Shown here piece by piece: positions 28,207 through 43,570 of a stretch of DNA of 64,000 nucleotides. Every line of letters begins with the position of its first letter. Position 1 is the first letter of the stretch. Location: positions 186,001 through 250,000 of the forward strand of contig CM030721.1 of assembly GCA_018127085.1 (NCBI GenBank). Reading direction: 5' to 3'. The notes beneath the pieces are model-generated. The model saw only the letters and a list, made by a program, of their open reading frames with translations, had not been told where the DNA came from and ran no database searches. The stretch comes from Pneumocystis sp. 'macacae'. Its lineage: Eukaryota; Ascomycota; Pneumocystomycetes; Pneumocystales; Pneumocystaceae. The position numbers and the translations under genes were made by a program.

Positions 28207-29838
28207 ATGAACGTTGGATTAGGCATTACCATTATATCTATATGCGTTTTTTTTGCAGGTTTTAAATTTCAACAGCGGCAAAAATCTCGTTTCAATGATA
28301 GACAAAAAAAATCAAAGCGATCAGTATGTCTTGTAGTATTAGGCGACATCGGAAGGAGTCCTCGTATGCAATATCATGCACTTTCTCTTGCGCAGCACGG
28401 CTTTGAAGTAGATCTTGTAGGTTATCGGGGTAGATTTCATCCAACAAATAACTATCATCTGATAAGCAAATTCAGGCTCATCTGTGTTTCCAGATGTGAA
28501 TAAATCAGAAAATATCCGAATTAAGTATATCACACTTCCACCAAAATTCTTGGAAACACGTCGTTTATCGCTTTTTTTCCTAACAGGAACAATCAAGGCA
28601 CTTTTTCAAGCATTTTTCTTATTTTTTGTATTAGTTTACTCAACACACTCATTTGAATACCTAATTGTACAAGTATGGATTATCGATTATATGAATTTTC
28701 CTAATTCTAAAGAATCCGCCATCAATTCCATCATTTGCAGTAATTCGTCTTGTATGTTTGATCAGATCGACCAAATTGATTATTGACTGGCATAATCTCG
28801 GATATTCAGTCCTTTCGCTAAAACTAGGACCAAACCATATATTGGTAAAATTTTACAAATGGTAATATATGTTTTACTAAACGAAAAACTTAATATGGAT
28901 ATTTTAGGTATGAACGGGTTTTTGGAAATTCTGCTGACATTCATTTTTCTGTCTCTTATGCCATGACATCTTTTCTTAGGGAAGAATGGAACTATAAGTA
29001 TGATTTTATATTTTTGGATCTTTTTGACTTAAATAGATCGCCAATCCATACCTTGCATGACAGACCTCCAATGCATTTTAAACCTCTTGACAACCTAGAA
29101 AAATCATCCTTCCTTTCTACATTCGTCCATACATATGATTTTGATATTTCAAACGAAAGAACAAAATTGTTAGTTTCATCAACATCTTGGACAACTGATG
29201 AAGACTTTTCTATTTTACTAGAAGCACTTATTGCTTTTGATAAAGCAAATATAACTCTTAGCAAAGATTTTGAACCATCATCTATACTTGCAATTATTAC
29301 CGGTAGAGGACCTTTAAGAAAATTTTATGAACAAAAAATTAAAAATTTAAATTTAAAATATGTCAAAATTGTTACAATATGGCTAGATGCAAAAGATTAT
29401 CCTCGTTTTATAGCCAGTGCAGACTTAGGCATATGTCTTCATACCAGTTCTAGTGGCCTAGATTTACCAATGAAAATAGTAGATATGTTTGGTTGCGGAA
29501 TCCCAGTTTGTGCTATTGAGTTTCCAGCGTATGTATTTATTTTTATATCTCCTAAACATATATAATTACATTTAGTCTCACCGAACTCGTAAAAGACGGA
29601 AAAAACGGCATTATTTTTAATTCTTCAACTCAACTTGCAGATTCTTTGAAGGTTTGAAACACAAATTGTTATAAAAATAGTAATTCTTAAAAAGAGGCTA
29701 TTCCATTCTCATGAAGAATTAAAAAAATTAAAAGAAGGAGCGATGGAAGAATCCCAATACCGATGGCATAATGAATGGGATGCAAAAATAGCGCCATTAT
29801 TCATGAAGTCTCATCACATTTCTAATAACACATCATAA
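28207..29838 (+). CDS. ALG1: Alg1 beta-1,4-mannosyltransferase of the dolichol pathway
   Basis: Alg1 adds the first mannose to GlcNAc2-PP-dolichol on the cytosolic ER face. An N-terminal membrane anchor (about residues 1-20) is followed by [148 protein letters not shown] and [15 protein letters not shown]. Introns follow VGYRG, the YLIVQ segment, KFYKW, and one or two more near the 3' end. The C terminus reads [18 protein letters not shown]. Spliced length of about 450 residues is normal. Confidence 0.95.
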
Positions 29839-29892
29839 TTACATTTCCATTTAATTATTATAGACAAAATATAACCCTATAATCAAAAATTC

Positions 29893-30862
29893 TTACTTTT
29901 TTTTCGTTTTTGATTTTAATTTCTTAGCTAATGCTTTTTTCTTCTTACGAAAATCAACACCAAAACTCCCTACAACATTATCATCTTGGTCCTCAGTTCT
30001 TTTAAGACTTTTAGAAACTAGCCCTTCTTTAATTAAAGGTGGATAATAAATTTCGTTATCTAGAATTCTCCAATCTTCACCACCAAAAACAAAATCCTGA
30101 TGTTTCCTTTTATTCCTTTTATTTTCTTTCGGAAGACGTATAAAATTTTCTTCTTCATATTGTCTTTTCCTTTCAAGATTTCTTTGTTCTTCAGTTGAAG
30201 CGGAATGAAGCCTTTTTCCATAAGAAAGAATATTAGAGCCAATAGAAGGTTCCGATATAGGTGCCAACGACATTTCTGAAGCAATAAAGTCACGGAGTGT
30301 ATGATTTGGTCGCGAGCGATGTTCTACAAATTCAGATGGTAAAGTAGAAGATATCTTAGGAGGACGATAAATATCCCGTTTATGCAATTCATCCTTAAAA
30401 TTTAAGGTATCTTCAGATACAAGACTTGTAGGATTCGGTTTATACGAGAGTGCATCTATACTTATAAATCAAATATTATAAAAAAAATAGTTTACCTATT
30501 TTTTCTGAGTGAGTTTCCTCAGAAGCCGCATGCTTCTCAACAATAGTTAAAATCTTATCTATTTGATATCGAAGCTTTGTTTCAATTGGGTGTACCCCTT
30601 TCTCCAATATAATTCTAAGTTCTATCAAACGTTCAACTATAGACACATATTTCCCCTCAGAAATAGATTCACCACGTATCTTCACAAGAATCAAAAGCAC
30701 AAGATTATGCAAATACGACAAAAACAGATGCGATTTTAATGATAACAATGATATTCCCTTATCTACAGGTAATAAACTTGTTAAATCTTTAAGCGACTTC
30801 TTTGACTGTTGTAACGCTATATGAATAGTTGAAAGCAATAATGAAACATCGGAACATGCCAT
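29893..30862 (-). CDS. LCP5: Lcp5/neuroguidin, U3 snoRNP-associated (Sas10/Utp3 family)
   Basis: Lcp5 is a small-subunit processome component needed for 18S rRNA processing. The N-terminal Sas10/Utp3/C1D domain shows SLKSHLFLSYLHNLVLLILV, KIRGESISEG, RLIELRIILEKGVHPIETKL and RYQIDKILTIVEK. An intron after EETHSEKIG leads to the second exon: YRPPKISSTLP, ASEMSLAPISEPSIGSN, FVFGGEDWRIL, FGVDFRKKKKALAKKLKSK. The basic C terminus is typical. The start is the ATG at 30860-30862; the frame open further upstream has no ATG. It is convergent with ALG1, with 54 bp between the stop codons. Confidence 0.9.
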
Positions 30863-31071
30863 AAACAAGCAAACACACTATAAAAAATATCACTTAAAAT
30901 CTTAATATTTTATTTCGAAAGAGTTGTCAATCGATGAATTTACATTTTACCCTAAAATTTCATAATCTACTATTTTAAAATCTCTTAAATAAAAATCATA
31001 TTCAAAAAATACTCTTATAACTATTAAATACATATACGAAATCCATGTTTTCTCAAAAACATACCATTATG

Positions 31072-32638
31072 TTATGACATTGTTTCATCATGTTTTTGAT
31101 AAGCAAAAAGATTTTCTCCATTTTGAGTAAACTCTGCCCATTGAAAAAACTAATATATCATAAAAAAATACAAAAATTAAAAAAAAACACAAACCTGACA
31201 TTTCTTACCATTACCATTGACAAGTTTATCTGTATTACAACTCCAAAAATATTTGCCTTTAGTATTTTCTTTTTTCTGAACACACCGTAACACACATGGA
31301 ACATTGCATTTGCATTTTGGTATATATTTTGGCTGATACGTATTACGACAAAATCTGAGTCATTAAAATCTGAAAAACAAAACAAAATATATAAAAACCT
31401 ATATGTTATACTTATTCTTGCTGTTCCAGATATTGGATGAGGTGTAAGGCTACATGCAGGATGAATTGAATGCTTATAAACCTCTTGACATGGGGGATGC
31501 CTAGACAAATTAATAATAATATAATCATACCAAGGTTACTACATGATCAACAAAGAATTGTGTGGAAGATGAATACTTTTAATGCTTTCGTGATACTCAA
31601 GACTAGTGCATTTTAAACGAAACTCCCGTTCAGTACCCAAAGAAATGCATGCTATGGTCGGCATAGGTCTATATTATATTCAGTGAAGGTTACCAAATGG
31701 CTAAATATTGACCCTATATAAGATAATTCATCTGAATGATAACCAACATTTTCTTTAGCGTTAGCATATCTATTTTCTAGTTAAAAATATACAAATATTA
31801 GACTATTCTATACAAATTCACAACAGCAAAATTAGGATCCCATTCACTAGAACCTTGATACTCCAAACGCTTTCTATCTGATATAGCCTTATTAACAATG
31901 TTTTTAACAAGAATTCGAGCTTCATTCATTTCTTCAGGAAATGGTCTAATATTTATGATCTAAAAATATTTATATATTTTGTAATAATACATCAAACACA
32001 CCTCCAACCCATTATGAAAAAACTTTTGTTTTGATAAATCATTTTCATCAAAATGAACATAATAACAGGATTTATGTGGAGATGTAACATTTCGTCCAAA
32101 AAGATGAAATTCATGTCTTTTCCATGTTTCACTCTCTTTCAACATTTTCAGAAGTAAAGAATTGGCCATTTCATGCGATAATACATTAAGAATTAAAGTA
32201 CAAGGAGTCAACTTAGCTACATTCATTAATCAAATAAATACAGATAGACAAGTTACTTATTTGTTCTGAAAAATATAAATGAAGTACATGCGTATTAACT
32301 CGCTTTAAAGTATTATGAAAACCATTACATTGCATTTTTGTTGGTAATGAAAGATCTAGTAAGTCCTGTCTAGCTAGTGAAACACAGTTACGTTTATATT
32401 CATGTTTTTCTATAAATTCATCGATCTTTTTCTGCTTTTTTAACTTTGAAAGGGTATTTTTACTTTCAAAACAAGAATTTAAGCATGCATTCAATGCATT
32501 TTGAATAGAACCGTCACTCTCCATTAACTTTTCAAGAAGTATATCAACTGAATGATCTGGAAAAACAGAAGCAAGAATACCAAGCTTCATCTCTGTATCA
32601 TTTTCATCAATATCACACATAATCTTATCCATTTCCAT
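31072..32638 (-). CDS. AlkB-type 2OG-Fe(II) dioxygenase with CUE-like and GRF zinc-finger domains
   Basis: A probable alkylated-nucleic-acid demethylase. The N-terminal segment MKLGILASVFPDHSVDILLE followed by a second helix pair resembles a CUE ubiquitin-binding domain. The AlkB domain shows WDPNFAVVNLY, the first iron ligands in GYHSDEL, IACISLGTEREFRLKC, LPHNSLLIM, the distal His in YKHSIHPA, and ISGTARISITYRF with the 2OG-binding arginines. The C-terminal GRF-type finger reads CKCNVPCVLRC, KYFWSC, then KKC and FFQWAEFTQNGENLF. Start MEMDKIMCDIDEND at 32638, stop at 31072-31074, many short introns. This three-part layout is known from fungal AlkB relatives of the ALKBH2/3 group. Substrate is inferred. 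Confidence 0.82.
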
Positions 32639-33422
32639 AAAATTATTATATTATATTTAGTAATACATTAATCAGATAACAGATTATTTAAATATAAGCA
32701 CTTTGTTTTCAAAACAAAAAAATTCTTGAAAAAAATAAGACAAAATCTAAAAAATACAGTTCCAATTACCATAGTTTCCGTGTCTAGAAAAGTTAAACAT
32801 TAATATTATAAAGATTTTATTTTATAAAACAAAATCACGTACGAAGTTATTTTTATAGGATTAATTTACAACAAATACATATCATTTGTTTAATATAAAA
32901 CGTGAAATTTCATTTCACAAATTAATAAAAACATATTTTAAAAAAACTAAACAAAAAATTTACAAAAATCATTATTAACATTTTTATATATATGTTTGAC
33001 AAAATATACAAAAAACAATAAACCAAGTATACATTTTCGTATTATAAAACAAGTAATAATTTATTTTATAATAAAAATATATCGTAAAAAGAATTATTTA
33101 CAAATTAATTTGTAATTTCTCTTTTAATAGATGGTATTTTTTTAATTTATACTTTTAATTTCAAATATCAAAAAATCAGTAATTCATAAATACTAAATAT
33201 CATTAATACTAAAATATTAAAATTTATTAATTTATTTTAAGAACATTTTTATAAAATGTTAAAACAACCTATAAAAACAAAACACTAAATACATTATTCA
33301 TTTAAGTAAGATACACTTATTCATTCATTAACTAATTAAGATTTCTGATAATTACATTATATATATAAATAAAATTATAAATCTTATAAAACATCTACAA
33401 CACTAACTATTAACACAAAATC
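32639..33422. other. AT-rich spacer
   Basis: 784 bp of A/T-rich low-complexity sequence between two minus-strand genes. I see no ORF, RNA gene or ordered repeat. Confidence 0.6.
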
Positions 33423-34197
33423 TTACTTTTGTTCAAAACATTGTTCAAGTCTCCTTTTTTCAGCTTCAGCGATATCTTTTAACTCTTCTTTTGTTGCATT
33501 ATATTTGGAAGTCAGCTGTCACCATTAATAAAAAAATATCTTAAATTTTAAAAATATATACTTGATTCTTAGGATTATCTGGATGTTTAGCGAATTCTTT
33601 ATAAATCAATTCCTTATATTGCTGCAACCGCAAACCTTTGTGCTCTTCTTTCAATAGCGGCAGCCGATACTCCTCATACGCGCTTAGAGCTGCTTTAAAC
33701 CGCCGTTCAGGATGTCTATCAATTTCCGATATCAATTTCTCATTCCCTTTAACTTGTAGCGAAAGCAACTCTAGCGCATCATCAATGTTCGCTAAAACTA
33801 TTTAATAAACAAACAAAATATCTTCTATAAAATTACATGCAGAATAAGTTTTAGGCTTCTCAAAAAGATTATCAATCGTTGATTTGTGATCCATCTTTTT
33901 TAGTGATCCACGGATAGCACCTTTTGAAGAAATATTTCGTAATTCATCTGCTTCTAAAGCATTTCTTTCTGCTTTCTATCCATGTTAATGTAATGAAGAC
34001 AAAAATATACTATATTTTTATACTTTTGCTGCTCCTTCTTGTTTTTTTTGTATTTCTCGCTCTTTTCTAAGATTCGATGCCTTGGTTCCAACTGACCACT
34101 TAGCATCTTCTTCAGCATCTTTTTTTGCCTTCTGAGCAACCTCCTCACGACTTTTGGCAGCTTCTTTTTTTTCTGCTCTTTTCTTGGGATTGGTCAT
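33423..34197 (-). CDS. CCDC124/Oxs1 family protein (DUF1014)
   Basis: The N-terminal half is a charged coiled coil starting MTNPKKRAEKKEAAKSREEV, with DAKWSVGTKASNLRKEREIQ; the C-terminal half has the conserved DALELLSLQVKGNEKLISEI, DRHPERRFKAALSAYEEYRL, KEEHKGLRLQQYKELIYKEF and KHPDNPKNQ. This is the CCDC124 family: the human protein binds ribosomes, and S. pombe Oxs1 is a stress-response co-regulator. Four short exons give about 215 residues, close to the human length. It ends EKRRLEQCFEQK with the stop at 33423-33425. The role here is not known. Confidence 0.87.
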
Positions 34198-34428
34198 TAT
34201 CAAATGATAAACGATCGATAAAAAGAAATTAATGTTAAAGAAAAAATGTTCTGAATAGCTAAACAGTAATTCCTGAAAAGAGTATTCCAAAATATAATAT
34301 TAATATAAACATATCCCATATTTAGCTAATAAATACCAAACTTACGAATTATTAATATAATAAGATATTCCTTAGAAAAGTGAGTTTACTTATAATCTAA
34401 AACGAAATATCTTCTTAAAAGTAATAAA

Positions 34429-36964
<2,536 letters not shown>

Positions 36965-37273
36965 CTTTTGATTACTATATATTATTTAACTCTACTTTAA
37001 AGTATATATATTTTTTACGTCATTATGACCATATTATAATTTTCCTTATAACAATTTTTATTCTAAAAAATCAATATCATTTAACAAAAAACGTTATATA
37101 CTAACATCATCACCATTTTTTGAACAACTCTTTTTCTTTTTCATGTTTTCTTTAAAAACTCAATATTTTATCATATATATTTTAAAATGTTTAATTTATT
37201 TGTTATAACGACGTTACAAATATTAAAGATTCAAAAAAACATCATCTTGCTACTTATTTTCATTAAAAAAACA
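36965..37273. promoter_or_regulatory. Divergent NCL1/RPB5 promoter region
   Basis: 309 bp between the two start codons. It is A/T-rich and contains no recognisable specific site. An in-frame ATG at 37187 would extend RPB5 by 29 hydrophobic residues, but homologues start at MSTFYDERD. Confidence 0.5.
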
Positions 37274-38000
37274 ATGAGTACATTTTATGATGAACGAGAC
37301 ATTGTCAAAGTTTTTCGTGTATGGAAAACTGTTCATCAAATGGTTCATGATCGAGTATTTTTCAAAGCAGAAAAAATGAAAAAATATTGACAACGTAAGG
37401 GTTATTTAGTTTCTCAAGAGGAGTTGGATATAACTTTGGATCAATTTAAGCAACAATATTGCACTGTTAATGGTGTTGAGTATGAAAAATATTTTTTTAA
37501 TGATAAAACTAGAATAAAATATCAGCCGATCAACACTTTCTTTTTATGCTAGACCGCCACCAGGATCAAATAAAGAACAAATATATGTCGCATTTCAAAG
37601 AGAGCCTTCTATTGGTATTACTGCAATGCAAGACTTTGTACATACTCTTCAAGAACATGGACATAAAATTGGAATTTTAATCTACCAAACCTCAATGACA
37701 CCTTCTGCAAATAAAATTATTGCTACAATGGCAGGGAAATTTACAATTGAGCCTTTTCAAGAATCAGATCTTTTGGTGAATATTACACACCATGAACTTG
37801 TTCCAAAACATATTGTTCTTACTCCTGAAGAAAAAAAAGAATTACTGGAACGTTATAGGCTAAAAGAAGCACAGCTTCCGCGTATCCAAATGGCAGATCC
37901 TGTTGCACGATATTATGGGCTAAAACGAGGTCAAACTGTTAAAATTATTAGACGAAGTGAAACCAGTGGTAGATATGCAAGCTATCGAATATGCATGTAG
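37274..38000 (+). CDS. RPB5: RPB5, shared subunit of RNA polymerases I, II and III
   Basis: The start [19 protein letters not shown] is the RPB5 N terminus. Introns at 37355-37399 (45 bp, joining VHDR to [10 protein letters not shown]) and 37480-37525 (46 bp, joining TVNGV to [14 protein letters not shown]) restore the frame. The C-terminal assembly domain is complete: [72 protein letters not shown]. Spliced length is about 211 residues, normal for the family. Confidence 0.96.
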
Positions 38001-39129
38001 TTTTTATCTAAAATTTGGTATCTTTTTTATATATAGAATACGATAAAATTCTTTATATTTATTATTAACAATCTATAAACTCACAAGAGTATATACATAA
38101 ATAAATTCAAAAAACATAAACCTATTCTTAAAACTGATTATGTAAAAAAAGAGAATTTGCATGTTATTTAACTTCATATATTTTATATGTATCATTATAC
38201 ATAAATATTATTATGAATATAAAAATGTAAAACCCGGCAATATATAAGAATATAGCATTTAAAACCAAAGGAAATATCAAATTTGTAAGCTAAATTACAA
38301 AAAATATTAGAAAGATGAATTATATATTCATCATAAATCAAAATTACTACTATCACCAAATGACTTTCGAAAGAATATTAAATAAAAGTATTTTATAATA
38401 TCAAATCATGATTATCTTACAAAAATACATAATTGATTTAAAAATTTATTAAATATTAAATCTAAAATATATTACACTATTGATATATTTAAAAAAATAA
38501 AAAATGATATTGATCAATAGCTCACTAAAAAAATTATTTAAAAATATTAAACAAAATATAGAGCTATGAAGTCTATTTTATATATATTTCTATTAATGAA
38601 TGATACGATATTCTAAAAATTTGAATATATTATTCAAATATTAAAAAATAGTTAAAAATATTTTTAATAGAAATTTTAAATATTTGAATTAAAAATAGAA
38701 TTTTATACAATATAAACATTAAAAAACAAAAAATTAAATTCCTATTATAAAATGTATCAAATTTATAAATAAAAATATAAATATATATAGCAAAAACTAT
38801 TACAATTTTTTATATCTACAATAAATTCTGAATTTAAAAAATATACAATATAAATAAACAAATTATATTTCAAGACAAATATAAATATTTTTAACATTTT
38901 ATTTTTTAATTTACTAATACAAAAATCAACTTAATAAATATCCTTACATAAAAAAATTAAATACTAAATGAACATTTATAAGATAAATCATTTAACAAAG
39001 ACAAAAAACATTATAAAAAGACAAAAATTGTTCTTTTTCTTTGTAATTTTTCAAAAAAAACCTTTACAACAAAACTTATCAAGTAAGGTTTTAACATATT
39101 AAATATTTCTAAATTAATTAGCATTTCCA
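38001..39129. other. Long AT-rich spacer, RPB5-acyl-CoA synthetase
   Basis: 1,129 bp of nearly pure A/T-rich sequence between two plus-strand genes. I see no ORF above background, no tRNA-like arms and no ordered repeat. Confidence 0.6.
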
Positions 39130-41055
39130 ATGACTCCAATTTTTAAAAAACTAATAGAAAATGATAAAAAATCGACATCTATTGAACTTAGACAATACAA
39201 AGAATCCTTTTCTTATAATGATTTAATTCATTGTATATCAACTTTTAAAGCCTCTTTACAAGAAATTAAACGTTGTAAAGATTTAGAAGAGAAAAGAATA
39301 GGGATTTTTGTTGAACCTGGATTTATATATGCAACTTCTATTCTTGGAATATGGGCAGCAGGGGGAATTGCTGTCCCTATTTGTATGCTATATTACTTTT
39401 TAAACAATTTATCAATTTTTCATAGGTATAACTCATCCTATTTCTGAAATAGAATATGTAGTAAAGGATTGCCAGATAGAAATTATTGTTACAAGCGTAG
39501 CTCTTGAAGAACGTCTTAAAAGCATAGCTGCACGTATTAATAGATATATTTATATTCATGTACTTTCAAAATCTATTTTAACACAAGAGCAAAAAGTATT
39601 TACGGAATTAAGGAAATTATTCTAAAATATACAGGAAATTCAAAAGCTTTTACCATTTGATTTAAATAGAGGTGCATTAATAATATATACATCTGGAACT
39701 ACAGGATTACCTAAGGTTTGAACATTTTAAAATATATAAAATATTTAATATTATTAGGGAGTTTTAACAACACATAAAAACGTTTCTGCTCAAGTTATGT
39801 CTTTAATTAATGCATGGAAATATTCTCCAAAAGATAGATTATTACATATTTTACCATTACATCATATTCATGGTATAATTAATGCATTAATATGCCCTTT
39901 ATATGTAAAAACTTATATTTAAATATAATATAGGTCTTTAACTATAAATTAGGCAGGGGGGATTATAGAATTTTTGCAAAAATTCAGTGCTAAAGATATT
40001 TGGTTTAGATTTTTAGATCCAGAATCTCCTCAAATTTCTCAATTTATGGCAATTCCTACTATTTATTATAAACTTGTCGATTATTATGAAAAATACGGAG
40101 TTGGAATTAATGCCAATGATTTGAAATCTAGGATGAAAAACATACGTTTAATGATCTCTGGTTCGGCAGAACTTCCAATACTTTTAAGAAAAAAGTGGCA
40201 TGATATTACTGGACAAATTTTATTGGAGAGATATGGAATGACAGAAACCGGAATGATTTTAAGTGGAGGCCTGGAATTTGAAAAACGATTAGAAGGAAGT
40301 GTAGGATGGGAATTACCTTATATTAATGTACGTTTGGTAAGTGCAGAAGGATTAGTAAATGAGGGAGAAATTTGGGTTAATGGTGATACTGTTTTCAAGG
40401 AGTATGTAAATAACAATCAAACAAGTATTGACTAATATAAAATAGATATTTTAACAAGCCAGATGCAACAAAAAAAGCATTTGTTTATGAAAAAGATGGT
40501 ACTAAATGGTTTAAAACTAATGACATAGCAACTAAAACGAAAGATGGGGCTTATATTATTCGTGGGAGACAAGATATAGATATTATAAAATGTAGTGGAT
40601 ATAAAATTTCTGCTCTTGAAATTCAACAAAAGATTTTATTACTGTAATTCATTCTTGAATATTGTTATTAATCTTAGCTCTAATATTTTTCTTAGACCAT
40701 ATATTCATGAAGCTGCTATAATTGGTATTGATGATGAAGTATGGACTCAAAGAGTTGCAGCTTTTGTAACACTCACTTCAGATGTATCAATATTATTAAA
40801 ATTTTTAAACAATTTCTAATATAATATATAGAAGAAAAAATTAACTCTAGATGGTTTAAGATCAGATTTAAGAGATATGTTAGCTAGTTATAAACTTCCT
40901 ACAATATTAAAAATTTTACCTAACGGAATTCCCAAGAATGATATGGGAAAAGGTAAATAATATATAAACGTTTATTATTTATAAGTCTTTTAGTTAATAA
41001 AAAAAGCTTAATTAAGGAATTTAACTATGGTGATATACAAAAATGGTCTAATTAA
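39130..41055 (+). CDS. ACSF3-like malonyl-CoA synthetase (AMP-forming)
   Basis: An ANL-superfamily acyl-CoA ligase whose closest pattern is ACSF3, which activates malonate in mitochondria. Seen in order: GIWAAGGIAVPI, the P-loop ALIIYTSGTTGLPKG, LLHILPLHHIHGIINALICP, FMAIPTIYYKLVDYYEKYG, IRLMISGSAELPI, LLERYGMTETGMILSGGLEF, GSVGWELPYINVRLVSAEG, GEIWVNGDTVFKEY, WFKTNDIATKTKDGAYIIRG, SGYKISALEIQQK, AAIIGIDDEVWTQRVAAFVT and the catalytic-lysine end PKNDMGK spliced to VNKKSLIKEF. LPLHHIHG with RYGMTE-GM and VW-QRV distinguish ACSF3 from CoA ligases of long-chain acids. Several short introns; stop at 41053-41055. I did not identify a clear mitochondrial presequence. Confidence 0.85.
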
Positions 41056-41556
41056 AATGCTTTAACAAAATATTTCCAAAGCATATTAATTGATTTTCAA
41101 TATAATTTTTATAAATATATACATATAATTTTTTATCTTTAATATCTTTAAATTTTGATATATATAAATAAAACGACACCATAATAATAAAAATAGACAA
41201 AATAATTCCAATTTTGATAATTATATACGAAATAAACTATTTTTTAAACATAACATTTGAATAAATTAAAAATACATCTAAAATTATAAACGATCAAACT
41301 TATTCATTTGTGAGAAGTATTCATAAAAAATATCAACAATTATAGAAAATTCAATAACTCATTCATTAAGAGTATCATCATTATATTATTATGTTTTTAA
41401 ACATATTTTTTATGTTAACTTTTAATAAAAAATTCGAAATTAAAAACAAATATTGTTTCATTTTTCAAGAAAGAACAATAAATATATAATATAATCAAAC
41501 GATTTTTAAATATTAAATGTACAAAAGACTTTATAATCTAATATAAAAATTAAAAA
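41056..41556. other. Convergent AT-rich spacer
   Basis: 501 bp between two convergent stop codons. It is A/T-rich and has no ORF or RNA gene that I can recognise. Confidence 0.55.
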
Positions 41557-43322
41557 CTAGATAACATCCCATATACCTAATCCTCTTTTTTTTACTAAAT
41601 GTAACAATAAAAAAAATATATTATTATTTATAAAATCTAAATCATCTAAATTAATATGATAAGATGTTTTAGAAATTTGACGTAAAGTTATATTAGTTTT
41701 ACAAGAACTATTTTTTAATTCATCAAAAATACATGAAAACTTATCCATTGACGAAATAGGAAAAATAAAAATGATTCTAACACTAATTATATGAGCAATT
41801 ATTGTTATTAAAATATTTTCATACTTATTTTTCTTTGCAGAAGATAGGTATCCTAAAACATTATCAACAGAATATCCAATCAAGTGAGTAAAAACTATAT
41901 TTGAATCAGAATGACGCAAAAATAACCATGTTGGAGGAGGATATGTCTTCCAAAACACTATATTTGCAGATAATTGATTAATTAAATATTTTTTTAAAAA
42001 AATTATAGTAGATATAATATCATGTTGGTGAAAAAAACCAAAAAAAAGACTAGCAATAATATTATATATGATCCAAGAAAATATAAATAATCGTTTCTTT
42101 TTTCGCCCCTTTATGTTTCCTAATGAGTATAAATATACAACTAGTAAAGGAAAAACTGGTAATAAAAATCTAAATTCTTGATGTGGAAACAAAGATAAGA
42201 TCATAATATATATAATACTACTCATCAAATGTATATCAAAATTAATCTTTTTGACAATAATTGGAAAAAATATAGCAGGTCCTAACATTATAGGAATATT
42301 TATCAAAAAATGACTCCAATAAGCATGAATACCATGTTTTTGCAAATTAGTATAATTAATATTATAGTTAAAATTATTCAATGGCGTAATTACAATTCGA
42401 TGACCGTTTGCATAGTAAAAAGAATCTATTAAAATAAAAATAAAAAATATTATTATAAAAGACTTAATTGTTAGAAGCATCATTTTTGGCCTAAAATTAT
42501 ATATATATATATGTATATGTATAACAAACCTTTTAACAAGAGATTTTATAAAGATAACCCCAGAAGGAATAAGTATAATTGGAAATGTAATACGCGAAAA
42601 AAAGCCAATATTTGCAAAAATAGATAACAAAACACATTTCCAAGAACTCATACTCTATAAAATATCTAGCTATTCCTAAAAGATGCAAGATATATTACCG
42701 TCTTACTTTTGTGCATTAACAATAGGCAAGCAGATACCATAACTGTTTCAATAGAATTGGAAAATGTATGAGTCTGATATGTACATGTAACAAAAGAAGA
42801 CGCGTAAAACAAAAGTGCATTTTTTTTGTATTTCGGACTCGCATATGTGTAGATAAACCAGTCTTATCAACATAATAAATTCTTATTTTATCTAAAAAAT
42901 ATATTTATACCAATAATAAGAGATAGACCAAAAAAAAGAGTTCTTAAAAGAAAAAACAAAAACAAAGGCTCTAATGAATAGCTTTCTTCACAAAAAGTCA
43001 ATATTTAACAATTTTATCAAACTAAATACTCCCAGTAATCCACTGAGCAAGTTTTATTGGTAATCCATAAATCATCCATAAGGGACCTATTGATCTAATA
43101 GGAAAAAACCCTTTAAATTCCCATGGATATTCCACTTTAATTTTCAAAAGATCGCCTAATATTTATAAATTCTCTTACAGTTTTTACTAATTTTTAAAAA
43201 CCGGCAACAACTTGTATACCCTGAAGATACTCGTCAGGATGAATATAACTTTCTGAGATAGAAAACCCAAGACGGATAAGTAAAAGAAAAATATAAAGGC
43301 CCCAAAATACTAAAAACCTCAT
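41557..43322 (-). CDS. SMP3: GPI mannosyltransferase 4 (Smp3/PIG-Z, GT22 family)
   Basis: An ER membrane enzyme adding the fourth mannose to the GPI anchor precursor. The first exon (ATG at 43320-43322) reads MRFLVFWGLYIFLLLIRLGF and YIHPDEYLQG, with the HPDE motif of GT22 enzymes, then YPWEFKGFFPIRSIGPLW. The large last exon contains ITPLNNFNYNINYTNLQKHG, HFLINIPIMLGPAIFF, LSLFPHQEFRFLLPVFPLL and FFGFFHQHD. The HPQE-FRFLLP pattern with NIPxxLGPA points to Smp3 and not Alg9, Alg12 or Gpi10. About ten hydrophobic segments. It supports GPI anchoring of the surface proteins encoded further right. Introns between 42660 and 43200 are approximate. Confidence 0.85.
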
Positions 43323-43570
43323 TATACTATGCCATTTACAAATTATCTATAACTGATCACATTGACACGGCTGATTATACAAATCTGTATGAAAAAAAAA
43401 GCAAGACAAAAATAATATAAATATATAGTATATAGTTTTTAGAGTTTAGGACATCAAATTAATACGGCCTAATCAACGAGCGAAATACAAATCATATCCT
43501 TGATTTAAAATACGAAAAAATATAATAAAAAACAACCTTATTCATTCTTCAACACAAATAAATATTACCA

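Noticed and set aside
37187..37273. Upstream start of RPB5
   Set aside because: It would add a hydrophobic 29-residue leader to a nuclear polymerase subunit; homologues begin at MSTFYDERD.
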